64,000 nucleotides of DNA from Muraenolepis orangiensis (Eukaryota; Chordata; Actinopteri; Gadiformes; Muraenolepididae): the NCBI GenBank assembly GCA_027704905.1, contig JANIIK010000661.1, positions 53,660 to 117,659 of the forward strand. Reading direction: 5' to 3'. Under the pieces are notes generated by a model. The model was given only the letters and a program-made list of their open reading frames with translations. It had not been told where the DNA came from and did no database searches. Below, one piece after another: positions 22,640 to 34,844 of this stretch. The position numbers and the translations under genes were made by a program. Position 1 is the stretch's first letter. Each line of letters starts with the position of its first letter.

Positions 22640-22930
22640 CCAGCCTGCTCTGGTCTCTCCTGGTGATCTCTCTCTCGCAGGGACCCTCACCCAAACTTCA
22701 AACTTCAAACTTCTCTTTGCTTCAATTGCTTTTTTTTCCCCGCCTCTGCCGTTGAGCAGGAAATACAATGGTGACGTTAAAGAACTGCAGGGGAAAGCGC
22801 CTGAAATGTTCTCTAAAGAGAAAGATCATTCATAAACGACAGTTCATTTCCTCCACGCCTTTGACCACTTTTTGCTTTCTGTTGACAGCAAAGCTGCCAA
22901 ATGTAATTTCCACCACCATAAGTTGTGTTG
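22640..22930 (+). pseudogene. Transcobalamin-like gene remnant: exon 1 fused to 3' flank
   Basis: 22640-22697 matches the signal-peptide exon of the intact DUF4430 gene (minus strand, 32419-32356) over the TGCTCTGGTCTCTCCTGGTG stretch. It has lost the start codon and gained two bases. Immediately afterwards, 22735-22930 matches the sequence just 3' of that gene (30730-30930, minus strand), including TTGAGCAGGAAATACAATGG and GCAAAGCTGCCAAATGTAAT. Exons 2-4 are therefore deleted. The remnant lies on the plus strand, opposite to its intact relative. Confidence 0.75.
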
Positions 22931-23059
22931 ACAACATGACTAAATCCAACCAATCAGTGACAGGTGAACTGCATGGATCTTTTGAGAAAGCAGATGTTTT
23001 GCTCTAGGGATTGAAGGTCGGTACAGGTGTTCAGTTCACCTATATCACTAATATAATTA

Positions 23060-23081
23060 TATATGTATATATATATAATTA

Positions 23082-23130
<49 letters not shown>
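23060..23130. repeat. (AT)n microsatellite
   Basis: ATATAT runs with short AATT interruptions. Nothing else is seen between 22,930 and 23,140. Confidence 0.95.
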
Positions 23131-23282
23131 TATATCACATGGCATGTTCCTCATCACCTCCAGCTGACCTGCTACACCAGGGATCTTCTATTGGGTTACT
23201 TAGGTCTTCAATTCAGTTACTTGATGTTTCAACATGTTGAAACATCCACATGTTGGAGGCCACAGTAGCAAACAACAACAAA

Positions 23283-23524
23283 CAAACAGAGCTCTTTATT
23301 GGTCACATACATGAAGACATACAGTGAAACGTGTTCTCTGCATTTAACCCATCCTAGTATTAGGAGCAGTGGGCAGCTATTCATACAGCGCCCGGGGAGC
23401 AGTTAGGGTTAGGGTCTTCCTCAAGGACACCTCGACAGTTTTTGCTAGGAGGAGCCGGGGATCGAACCAGCAACCTTACGGTTGTGAGGCGACCGCTCTA
23501 CCTCCTGAGCTAGACTGCCGCCCA
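23283..23524 (-). mobile_element. tRNA-derived SINE
   Basis: On the minus strand the element begins GGGCGGCAGTCTAGCTCAGG and includes an A-box-like TAGCTCAGGAG and a B-box-like GGTTCGATCC about 40 bp later, the two internal RNA polymerase III promoter elements. A tRNA-unrelated body and an A/T-rich tail near 23283 follow. It is absent from the inverted relative of this region (28440-29045), so it inserted after the duplication. Confidence 0.85.
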
Positions 23525-23529
23525 AGTAG

Positions 23530-23720
23530 TAACATTACTCTTCTTCTTTGGTGTCTCTCCATCAGATGACCAACTCAGTGTTGTGGTCTCCCAGTGGGAA
23601 GAGGCCACCCTCTGAAGGAGGTCTACACAGGGGGGAGGTGGGGATGATGTGGTCAGTCTGCTCAGCTCCCCACACGGCCTCACTTCTTCAAGGAAGAAGA
23701 AGAAGAAGTCATATTATTAA
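23530..23720 (-). mobile_element. 3'-end fragment related to the nested LINE at 8273
   Basis: The stretch starting CTCTTCTTCTTTGGTGTC and continuing through GAGGCCACCCTCTGAAGGAGG resembles 8273-8420 (GAGGCCAGCCTCTGAAGGAGG). It is the extreme 3' end of the same or a sister LINE family, with a GAA-rich stretch at 23692-23709. Like the SINE, it is absent from the inverted relative. Confidence 0.75.
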
Positions 23721-23980
23721 AGAAACTAAATGTTTGCCAATATGATTGTGTCTGTCTGTCCGTCGGTCTGCTGTGTGTGTGTGTGTGTGTGAACAATCAA
23801 ATGATGCACATAATAGTATTATATATAATATATAAATATATTATATACTATATATATATATTAGTATTAGCTATAATTTATTAAACTATATTTTCCACTT
23901 CCATGTTCATTTGTTCAATTAATTTCTCTTTACGTCCAATTCAACATATTTGTTACATTAGATCTGTATGTTTGTGTCTC

Positions 23981-24159
<179 letters not shown>

Positions 24160-25123
24160 AGCGTCCGTCGGTGTCTCTGCTCCAGAGGAGCCCCTCTTCC
24201 CCAGTGGTGTGCCACGCTACAGGCTTCTACCCTAACAGGGTGGTGATGTTCTGGAAGAGAGACGACCAGCAGCTCCATGAGCACGTGGACCACGGGGAGG
24301 TCCTCCCCAACCACGACGGGACCTTCCAGGTCAGCGTTGGCCTGGACCTGACGTCGGTCCCACCGGAGGACTGGCCGAGGTACGAGTGTGTGGTCCAGCT
24401 GAAAGGCATCGAGGACATCCTGGTCCCGCTGGACCCGGCCCGCATCATGACCAACTGGGGAGGGGATGGAGGTAGGGAACACATGTGTCAAATTGTGGGT
24501 AAATGAGTCCTATGAACAGAGCTAAGCTAAGGTCAGTCCCTGAGGGACCCTGAGCTCCAGATCAGATTCCACTGCAGTAGTTAGACTGCCGTAGTGTGAG
24601 TCACGTATGTAGCATCAGGTCTCCATAGACATGTGGTTCAATGGTGGAGGGATGGATGAGTGATGGACTCTGTCCAACAAATATGATTACAGACCTGCTT
24701 TTCTTTCCTTGATTTACCTGAAGGGGTCCAGAGTAACATCATCATTGGGTCTGTGGTTCTCCTCCTGGCTGCTGCTGTTGGAGTCTTTGTTGGAGTCTTT
24801 GTGTTCAAGAGGAGGAACGGTGAGTGACTCCAACTCTTCAGGAGGACCAACACCTGACCTCCACCTGCTCCTACTTCCTTCCCCCTCGTTGCGTCCGTTC
24901 CTACAATCTGATTGGTTGTGGTCATACGCTAGTGGTCTCCATCTCTGAATGAGGAACCTCCTCTGGTGTCGTGTCCACAGTGATGTTGTGGCATTAAGAA
25001 TATCAAAGTATAATAACATTCAGATATTTACCACTGTAACATCACTAATCATTTCTCTTGATTCAGCCAAGCAACGACTAGCTGGTGAGTCAAATGTGTT
25101 TTTACTGCAGTTCCGCTGATTTG

Positions 25124-25948
25124 ACTATACAGCTCTGTTGACCTAGATACATCTAGCTCACTGGACTATACAGCTCTGTTGACCTAGATACATCTAGCTC
25201 ACTGGACTATACAGCTCTGTTGACCTAGATACATCTAGCTCACTGGACTATACAGCTCTGTTGACCTAGATACATCTAGCTCACTGGACCACACTGCTCT
25301 GTTGACCTAGATAGCTTCCACTGTCAGGCCATCAGGCTGCTGAACAAGGGCGTATAACATATAACAATGTATATTTTATTACATTGATTTATATATATAT
25401 ATTGCTCTTTTCTGTGCTGATTTTTGCATTTTATAAATTGCATTTTCTATTTTTTATTTTTATTTTATATTCTTTATTCTATTTTTTATTCTATTTTTAT
25501 CTATTTTTATCTTATCTTATTTTATAACTGCTGTCTGTCGTCGGGTATTGCACACAAGATTTTCACATCACTGCTTTATACTAAACTGTAAACTGTGAAG
25601 TGACAATAAACTTGACTTGACTTGACTTGACTTGATACATCTAGCTCACTGGACTATACAGCTCTGTTGACCTAGATACATCTAGCTCACTGGACTATAC
25701 AGCTCTGTTGACCTAGATACATCTAGCTCACTGGACTATACAGCTCTGTTGACCTAGATACATCTAGCTCACTGGACTATACAGCTCTGTTGACCTAGAT
25801 ACATCTAGCTCATTGGACTATACAGCTCTGTTGACCTAGATACATCTAGCTCATTGGACTATACAGCTCTGTTGACCTAGATACATCTAGCTCACTGGAC
25901 TATACAGCTCTGTTGACCTAGATACATCTAGCTCACTGGACTATACAG
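25124..25948 (+). repeat. 41-bp minisatellite in gene B intron, split by an L2-like insertion
   Basis: Same unit as in gene A. About 4.5 units precede and about 7.5 units follow an insertion at 25313-25634. Units here are very uniform. Confidence 0.95.
25313..25634 (+). mobile_element. L2-like LINE 3' end inserted in the minisatellite
   Basis: Begins in the last codons of an RT ORF (CAGGCCATCAGGCTGCTGAA) and runs through a T-rich 3' UTR to GTGACAATAAACTTGACTTG with repeated CTTGA tail units. It matches 39107-39370. The flanks are minisatellite sequence on both sides. Confidence 0.87.
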
Positions 25949-26099
25949 CTCAGTCATGAATTCCCCTCCTCACATTCTGCTTCTTACCAGGTTCTGACAC
26001 CAGCTCTGCGGACCCTGGGGAACAGAATCCAGCTCCTGAGGCCCAACCTCTCAACACAGTCAGTATTTGGTGACATCACAACATTTTAGAGGAGGGTGA

Positions 26100-26400
26100 T
26101 CATATATTTACAGTACATTACTGCAATATCATCGCAGAAATATATGTACAGTATATCATCACAGTATTACATTTGCAGTTCATTACTGCCTCATATCATA
26201 GTAATATTTTAACAATACATCATCACAGTAATATAATTACAGTATTACAGTATATTAACATCATCACAGAAGTATATTAACAGTATTATCTTAACATCAT
26301 CACAGTAATATATTAACAGTATTATCTTCACATCATCACAGTAATATATTAACAGTATTATCTTCACATCATCACAGTAATATATTAACAGTATTATCTA
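26100..26400 (+). repeat. 36-bp AT-rich minisatellite in last intron of gene B
   Basis: Same unit as 17400-17795, with fewer copies. Confidence 0.9.
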
Positions 26401-26829
26401 AGCCTCATCACATGTTTATCTTGACTCATGCTAAATGTTGTCATCCTGTCTTGTTCCTCCTTCCTGTTTAGGGTCAACTGAACCATGAAGACTCTTCTCC
26501 CGTTCAGCTTAAAGCAGCACAGAGTAGATTGCTGCTCATTTACAATCATTACAAACAGCCTTGGGACTTCAGCTAACTTCACATGCTATGTTTGATCAAT
26601 GACAATAACATTCCTATGTACTTTCATTTAGAAATCAGTCATCAATCCGTACTTAAAGTGTAAATCAATGTAATCACTGTGTTTGTGATCGATTGGATGA
26701 AGACCGACTTATACCTCCAATCTGTCCCTTGGAAACCATGGCAACACCACCTCGGCCATTTTGGTTCGGTTCCCGCCGCTTCACCTTGTAGCGTTTGAAT
26801 TATGTTATATTGTTTTATAATATTTAAGA

Positions 26830-27500
26830 TGTGTGAAATAAGGTTTAAGAGTCTGGGAGTACGGAGTACAGAGATGACAAAGCCTGGCTGACACAATGGT
26901 GTGAGGAAAACAGCCTCGCACTGAATGTCAGCAAGACTAAGGAGCTCATCGTGGACTTCAGGAGCCACCGAGGCACACGCTTCACCTTCAGCCTGGATGG
27001 GACACCGATGGAAATCTTCAGCTGCTTCTGTTTCTTGGGATTACAGATTTCCGACAACCTGGCGTGGACCCGCCCTGGAGGTCATGCTTAAGAAGGCACA
27101 CCGGTGCCTCTATGCCCTGCGGTGCCTCAGAAGAAGCGGCATAGGCTAACGGTGGCTGGTGAACTTCTACCGCAGCCTATAGAGCGTCCTGACCAGTGGC
27201 GTTACCGTGTGGTACGGCAACACCACTTCACAGGACAAGAAAGACATCCAGAGGGTCGTGAGGACGGCATAAAATATTGGCTGTGCACTTCCATGCATTG
27301 TCAGAATAAGGCCATCTCCATCAAAAAGGACCGCAACCACCCTGGGCACCATCTCTTCTCCTTCCTACGGTCTGGTCGCTGGTTCTGCAGCGTCCATACG
27401 AGGGATACCAGGTTCAGGACAGTTTTTATCCCCACGCAGTGTGTCTACTGAACTGCTAGGAGTGCTGCCACTAGCATTCCATTGTACGCAAAAACATCTT
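26830..27500 (+). mobile_element. Decayed L2-type LINE RT fragment
   Basis: The translated pieces include WCEENSLALNVSKTKELIVD, a FLGLQISDNLAWT-like block and KKDIQRVVRTA-like blocks in shifting frames, all from the C-terminal part of an L2-type reverse transcriptase. It lies in the 3' flank of gene B. Forty-seven bases of it (27138-27184) recur downstream of gene C at 49147-49193. Confidence 0.78.
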
Positions 27501-27985
27501 GAACCTTGAGTTAAGTTCATAGGTTATAATTTAGAGGTACGGTTCAGCTTGACAGGTTGTTAAGTTTATCGCTTAAGTCTTCTGGGGTTTGAACGGACAA
27601 ATACAAACTAATAATTCTAACTCTGGAGGATGAAAAGATGGAAGAAATAATAATGTCATAAGTAATGAGATGTTTGGTTTGTATCTACATCTATTTGTGC
27701 CTTTTATAAATCTATATTATCTTCTAGTATTGGTTCTGTGAACTAATAGTTATTACAACTTAAACAGCTTGAAAAGATGAAAAGCAATAAAATAATAAAT
27801 TAAGCTAAAAACTGAAGAGTATGATGTTACGTTTAGATCATTTATGAACTGCATATGTATATCATATATATCCTACAATATATACATCCTATAATATATG
27901 TCTTATAATATATATATCCTATAATATATACATTATAGGATATAAATATTATAGGATATATATATATATATATCCTATGGAGCGG
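27440..27985 (+). repeat. Dispersed duplicated block (related to 58650-59225)
   Basis: Shares, in the same order and orientation, the motifs AGCATTCCATTGTAC, TATAATTTAGAGGTACGGTT, AACAGCTTGAAAAG and CCTACAATATATACATCCTA with 58650-59225. It consists of a LINE-like 3' end followed by AT-rich sequence. No gene is seen here. 27,985-28,275 contains nothing that I recognise. Confidence 0.8.
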
Positions 27986-28275
27986 AGTCGTGACATCGCA
28001 GATCCAGGAAGCCAGCGGAGATGTAGGACTAGGAGCGTGAAGAGCTGGAGTGGATCGTGACAGAACCCCTCCTCTACGGACGTCGGGTACATGTCCGTTG
28101 AGTCATTTCTGCTTGTTGGCTATTTCTGCCTCTTCTTTGCAGTTTCAAAACTGGAAACACAAATGGACTGAACTCTATTAGTCTGAGGTGTCTTTTGGTG
28201 ATTTTACTCGAACAAAACATCAGAGCAATAACAACAAGAACATCACACCTGTTGGTAAGCTGAGAAGCACAATGA

Positions 28276-28314
<39 letters not shown>
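28276..28314. repeat. (AC)n microsatellite
   Basis: About 19 CA dinucleotides. Confidence 0.95.
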
Positions 28315-28315
<1 letters not shown>

Positions 28316-28439
28316 GTACTATCTATCCTACTTACTAACTAACCATATGGCTACATTTTATTGGATGTTGATATTTGGTTGTGTTTCATTAGGTTCAAAG
28401 GACTCCTATGAACCTGGTCTTTGTTCTCTTACTGGTCCA

Positions 28440-29045
28440 GAACAATGACCAGGTCATCCTGCAGTACACAACAGTGAAGTGAGGACTCTGGCGCCATCTA
28501 TCTGCAGAGTCCTGAATTACACTGAGTGCTGCTCGAGACTCCTTAAACATGATGATCATTTAGTCTGAACATATGGAATGTAACAAATATGTTGAATTAA
28601 ACATATGGAGAAATTAATTACAAAAATGGACATGGAAGTGGTTAATATAATAAAATAAAGGATTGCAATTAAAATGTGTGTCATTTCACTGTACACACAC
28701 ACACACAGACACACACACACACACACATATACACATATACACATACACATAACACACACACACACACCTTGAAGAGATGGTATGGAAAAGTGTTTTGGGA
28801 AATTATCTCTTCTAGACAGACAGATATACAGACAGACAGACAGACCAACAAACAGGCAGACAGACAGGCAGGCAGTTCAGACAGACCAACGGACAGGCAG
28901 ATACAAGCATACAGACAGACAGCCAGGTAGACAGTTAATATTTCGTCTGTGGCCCCCAACATGTTGATGCTTCAACCGACCCCCTAAGTAACCGAGATGA
29001 AGATCCCTGGTGCAGCAGGTCAGCTGGATGAGGAACATGCCAAGT
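28440..29045 (-). repeat. Inverted copy of the region upstream of gene B
   Basis: Read on the minus strand, 29045-28940 matches 23140-23270 (CATGTTCCTCATC...CAGCTGACCTGCT). The GTCT- and GT-rich stretch matches 23740-23795, and 28660-28570 matches 23890-23975 (CACTTCCATG, AATTCAACATATTTGTTACA). The SINE and LINE fragment of the plus copy are missing. Its far end, 28440-28540, also matches 34720-34820 in inverted orientation, including CAGATAGATGGCGCC. Confidence 0.82.
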
Positions 29046-29121
29046 GGTACGTCCTACATATCCTACATATTATAATGATGTTATTAATATTACTATCGCT
29101 TCTCATTAGCTTTACTCAAGG

Positions 29122-29290
29122 GGGGGGGGGGGGGGGGGCTGGTGAGTGGGCATGCTGTGGGAGTGGGAACTTAGTCGTCTGTCAGGATGAAGTCGTCTGT
29201 CAGGATGAAGTCGTCTGTCAGAATGAAGTCGTCTGTCAGAATGAAGTCGTCTGTCAGGATGAAGTCGTCTGTCAGGATGAAGTCGTTGTA
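29122..29290 (+). repeat. Poly-G run and 18-bp minisatellite
   Basis: A run of about 18 G near 29,121-29,138 is followed by 18-bp units GTCGTCTGTCAGGATGAA (about 6.5 units from 29174). The period is a multiple of three, so an open frame passes through it (VCQDEV repeats); I do not regard that as a gene. Confidence 0.92.
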
Positions 29291-29435
29291 GACATGTCAT
29301 CACATGAACATCATCCATCCCTCACTTTATTGTTCTTTTTATGTTCATTTTAATAGTGTATAGTATTTTAATAGTGTATACTATTTTAATAGTGCCATCC
29401 CGTGTCTTCAAGACCTGCGCTGACCAGCCTGCTCA

Positions 29436-29500
29436 TGACATAACATTAAGGTCATTTAGCAGACGCTTTTATCCAAAGTGTCTTACAATAGTGTGTTTCA
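29436..29500 (-). mobile_element. L2-type 3' tail fragment
   Basis: Carries CATTTAGCAGACGCTTTTAT CC, reverse complement of the conserved 3' terminus of fish L2-type LINEs and of SINEs that borrow it. Confidence 0.7.
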
Positions 29501-29719
29501 ACAAAGGAAGGTAAGAGAACAAGTGTTCCCTCCCTCCTGTTCCAACAGGACTCGGTACAAGGCTGGAAAATGGGGCCGCACTGGGGCCTATTTGGTTGGA
29601 TTTATTGATTTATTGTATTTATTGATCAATCTATCTATCTGTCTGTTTAAAAAAAATATTTTTTATTATTATTGTGTTTTTCATTTATATATTTTGATAT
29701 ATATTTTTTTGTATGGTGT

Positions 29720-30030
29720 TACATTTACATTTACATTTAGGGCATTTGGCAGACGCTTTTATCCAAAGCGACTTACAAGGTGTACATTAGTTGAAGCAGA
29801 CAATAGCATAACACTGGGGTACGCAAACATCAAAATAGAGCAGTTCACAAGTATTCATATTAACAAGATGAATAACACAATTTCGTACTGAGCGGAGCGC
29901 TCTGGCTGGGATGTAGGGTTTGACCAACGCCTGGAGGTAGGCTGGGGCAGTTCCATTGACTGCCCTAAAGGTCAGCACCAGAGTCTTGAATTTGATGCGA
30001 GCATTTACCGGAAGCCAGTGGAGATCGCGG
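29720..30030 (-). mobile_element. L2-type LINE, C-terminal RT remnant and 3' tail
   Basis: On the minus strand a frame encodes LHWLPVNARIKFKTLVLTFR and then APAYLQALV, the conserved C-terminus of this LINE group. A short 3' UTR follows, ending in TAAGTCGCTTTGGATAAAAG and repeated TAAATG units at 29720. Confidence 0.85.
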
Positions 30031-30335
30031 AAGAGATGTATACTGTTTTGGAGATGTATACTGTGGGAGGGAATTGGTAGTAAGCATTCCAATGTACCTG
30101 TTGCATTGTTGCATTGTTGCATGTATTTATTTATTTATCTATCTATATATCTATCTATCTTTTTATTTAATTTTATTTAATGTTTTTATTTTATTTTTAT
30201 ATTTTTTTACTGTACATATTATTTGTATGGTATTGTTTTGGAGATGCATACTGAGGGAGGGAATGGGGAGTAGGCATTCCAATGTACCTGTTGCAATTGG
30301 CCAATAGAAATATCTTGTATCTTGTATCTTGTGTA
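30020..30335 (+). repeat. Direct duplication of a LINE-tail segment
   Basis: Two versions of GTTTTGGAGATG(T/C)ATACTG, GAGGGAATTGGTAG/GAATGGGGAG and GCATTCCAATGTACCTGTTGC occur at about 30043-30115 and 30233-30295. They are separated by T-rich ATCT/TTTAT low-complexity sequence. A TATCTTG tail repeat ends the second. 30,335-30,730 contains no gene that I recognise. Confidence 0.78.
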
Positions 30336-31107
30336 TAGTTAATGAATCCACACAGTGGATGGTATTTAGTGATTTTAATTGTATGTTTTATTGAATGCTT
30401 TTGACTGTGTGCTGTCTCTCTTCTGCCTCCCAGAGTCATCGGGGAGGACGGCCCAAACAGACCCAACCTCATCACCTGGAGGACGCTTCTCATTTGTTCA
30501 TCCAATGTCTTGCTTTACTTGCGCCTCTAATACTGGATTTTAAATAAAAGTACTTTGTTTTTGTGCAACATACGCCTCTTCTAAATTGTTCCTGTTCCAG
30601 GAGGTTATAGATTTGGCTCATCCTGAGGAACATTAATTAAAGCGTTAGGGTTGGTCCCGCCTCTTAAGGGGAGGTGGCGTTGTCAGTAATTGAGGGTTCT
30701 TCTCTCCTCCAGGTACCACACCACCTCTGGACATTATGATGTTGTTGTTATTACATTTGGCAGCTTTGCTGGCAACAAAGCTAAATGAAAACATTTTTAA
30801 AAGATGGTCGAAGGCGTGGAAGAAAGGCATTGTTTATTAACTATCTTGATCTTCAGAGAACATTCCAGGTTCTTTCCCCTGTACTAGTTTAACCATAGTC
30901 ACCATTGTATTTCCTGCTCAATGGCAGGAAAAAATATATTGAAACAAATACAATCAGGATCTTTGTTAATCCACTTTTACATTTTTACATACCCCTTATC
31001 TTGACAATGGGCAGCCATTTAATGAACTGATTATTGATTATTCCTGTTCCAGTGTCCTATTCTTGGCATGAAGTAGGCTGATAGCGATCCAAAGAAGAGA
31101 TCTCTGT

Positions 31108-32419
<1,312 letters not shown>

Positions 32420-32475
32420 TCTGACAGACGACTTCAAGAGCCACTTGTAGTGTGTGTGTGTGTGGGTGTGTGTCG

Positions 32476-32682
32476 GCATTTTTAACTGATCTGACCAACA
32501 TGTTGAATGACCTTAATTTAGAGCTGCAAGGAAAAGACAAAGCAATGGTCAATATGATTAGCTCAGTTAATGCTTTCAAACAAAAATTTCAACATTCGTC
32601 CATAAAGCTGCAGCGCCATGATTTGGGGAACTTCCAAAACCTGGCGTCAGAGCTGGAGACCAAAGGAAGGCTTGTGGTAACT
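32476..32682 (+). pseudogene. hAT transposase fragment (ZBED5/GTF2IRD2-like)
   Basis: The frame encodes AFLTDLTNMLNDLNLELQGK then DKAMVNMISSVNAFKQKF and ends shortly afterwards. This is the conserved middle-to-C-terminal segment of hAT-derived transposases annotated as ZBED5 or GTF2IRD2-like in vertebrates. It starts only about 60 bp upstream of the divergently oriented DUF4430 start codon. A hAT-like terminus (AAAAGTGTGGGCAGCCCTG) at about 33907-33925 might be its end. Confidence 0.75.
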
Positions 32683-32689
32683 TGACATT

Positions 32690-34700
32690 GACATACACAG
32701 AGCAGATTGGGACAATAGGCCTATATCACAGTAGATTAGAACGATGTACCTTTTCATTTACGTGTTAATATGTAGTGTGCAGCTGTATATCTTCTAAAAG
32801 GGAATGCCTGTTCTTGTGAATATGAGTTGTCTTAAAATAAAAGTGCTTGTGACATACTTGAGTTAAAAGCATGGAGTTAAAACCGAATTTGTATAAAATA
32901 CCTATAGATAGAGATATGTATATATCTATATATATATCCATATATATCTATCTATATATCGTATATCGCGATGCAGCCAAAAACCGGGTTTTGGTCCGTA
33001 TCGCCCAGCCCTACTTGGGACCAGTGCTTTAAATCACACACATACCCGACATTATTAGCCTATTCCGCCCACTTTTCGAGACGTATATGCTCTCCTTGTC
33101 AAAGTGCAAACTGCAGACATACGTGCTACCCCTGAGAACATGAAACAAGGACCTTCATCCTCCTTATCAGCCTCACACAAGACTTGCGGAGGAGTTTGTC
33201 TTTGGGTAATGGTGTAAACTGAGGTAGGGCTGTCTTTGTTTAGACGTTGAGCAGCCGGTACATTACAATAACAGAGAGGAGAGGAGGCGGCCACAGTTTG
33301 TCACGTATCTGGGGTAACTACCGGAAGAAAGAGTACACTGCTCACGGCTCCAGAAGCAGGAAGTGTGATATAGGCCTATTATGTCATAGATTGACAAACA
33401 CTTTCAAGACTTTGCTTTACTCGAGCCAGTCCCTCCATTTATGTGCTGCCCATTTGAGGAAGATGTTGAGGTTGATTCACTCGCATCACAAACTGCAACG
33501 TTTCACCTGAACTCGTCTGGTTCCATTCATCACAAGTCATCAGAGTAAGGTAACGACCAAACATATTCCTCCAAATCTCGGAGTATTTGTGAGAATATTT
33601 TCCAACCCAAACAGCGACGGCTACACACACATCTCCCCGTTTATCTAACGGGCGGAACGACTGGAGACGCGGGTCTCTCTCTGAGCGTCTCCTCGAGGCT
33701 TTGTGTGTAACGCGGGGCTCGAGACGACCCTCTCCGACCAAAACAAAGTACTGAGTTGTATCGTGCCATACGGGTTCATACAGTTATGCAAGGTACACCA
33801 ACATAAGGTATACTCAGTATATATATAAATAAATATATGTTTAACATTTTTAATGTAGGTAGATCATTTTGACTTGGTCATTTTAAAAGTAGCTCCCAAG
33901 TTGAAAAGTGTGGGCAGCCCTGCATTAGACTGCCATGTTGCTGTTGTTACTGTTCATCTTTTTAATGTTCTGTAGGATCAATTTGTTTAAAAGTACATAA
34001 GTGGTATTGACATGATTCAAATTTAAATGTGTATATGTTTATTACTATGAAACAGGTCTAAAGTATTTAGGTTCAAAAGTTTTAAAATACATAAAGTTCC
34101 AATTAAAGTCAGCCTTAGACTGCTCATTTTAAATGTCTGGGTTTATTAGGACTATGCCACATATTTGAACTGTTCATAGTCATAGGACCATGTCTTGTTA
34201 CTGTAGTTACTGTTCATCCTGTTAAAGTTCATAGTGGTGGTATTAACTATGAACTATTAGCTATGAAACAGGCTTTAGGTTGAATTTTTTTTAAATACAA
34301 ATAGTTCCAATGGCATCTAAGAGTACAAATGGAAATAAAATGTATGTTTAATTGGTTGTACGATTTTAAAGGGACATTTTTGGACATTTTTTCCCCTTTA
34401 AAGGCGCTGTCACACCTTGACGATTTAGCCAGCGCATGCCCGACGTATCAAAATGTCTCTAAAACGCTGGCATACGCTGAACTATCAATGTTTGTTTTTT
34501 TCGAAAATGTCCGGAAATAATGCTCATACAAACCTAGATAACGCCATGAAGTGACTGAATCGGCTGCCGCACCTCTCATTGATGTAACGCGCGGCCGACG
34601 AGACGCAGTGGCAGTGATGACAGCGCTCCACGGCTATGGGAGTTTAACTTTGGGACAGCTTGTAAAGTGCTCATTGAAGAGTTCAGCGAGCTGTACCCTG
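32690..34700. other. Intergenic stretch, no gene recognised
   Basis: Includes TATATATC-rich sequence at 32905-32965, a possible hAT right end near 33925, and short unrecognised open frames (33055-33294 and 33439-33741, minus) without known motifs. The GGCGCTGTCACACCTTGACG segment near 34404 looks like a dispersed repeat. Confidence 0.5.
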
Positions 34701-34719
34701 ACTGGGCTACACTGGCTCA

Positions 34720-34844
34720 AAGTGCAGCACTCAGTGTAATTCAGGACTCTGCAGATAGATGGCGCCAAAGTCAGCAAATCACTGTTCTGTACTGCAGGAT
34801 GACCTGGTCATTGTTCTGGACAACGTAGTTATTGAGTCCTGAGA
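34720..34844 (+). repeat. Segment inverted relative to 28440-28540
   Basis: CAGCACTCAGTGTAATTCAG and the following GACTCTGCAGATAGATGGCG run match the reverse complement of 28440-28540, through CTGCAGGATGACCTGGTCAT. It directly precedes duplicated block 34845-37737. Confidence 0.85.

Larger units (their letters stand above)
24160..26576 (+). pseudogene. MHC class I gene B, 5'-truncated copy (alpha-3 to C-terminus)
   Basis: Alpha-3 exon 24160-24471 is intact (C1-domain Cys pair) and nearly identical to gene C. The transmembrane exon is 24724-24819. The first cytoplasmic exon has lost its normal acceptor through an 8-bp deletion; a substitute CAG at 25064-25066 would give exon 25067-25084, six bases shorter and still in frame. 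The next exon, 25991-26058, lacks two bases at its 3' end, which changes the phase so that the terminal exon (from 26472) would read 34 codons to TAA at 26574-26576 instead of stopping at once. No leader, alpha-1 or alpha-2 exon lies upstream; the flank there is the transcobalamin-like remnant and repeats. It is probably a pseudogene, or a donor of alpha-3 sequence. Confidence 0.82.

Noticed and set aside
23283..23524. Functional tRNA gene
   Set aside because: It has A- and B-box-like motifs but cannot be folded confidently into a complete cloverleaf, and it continues into a SINE body.
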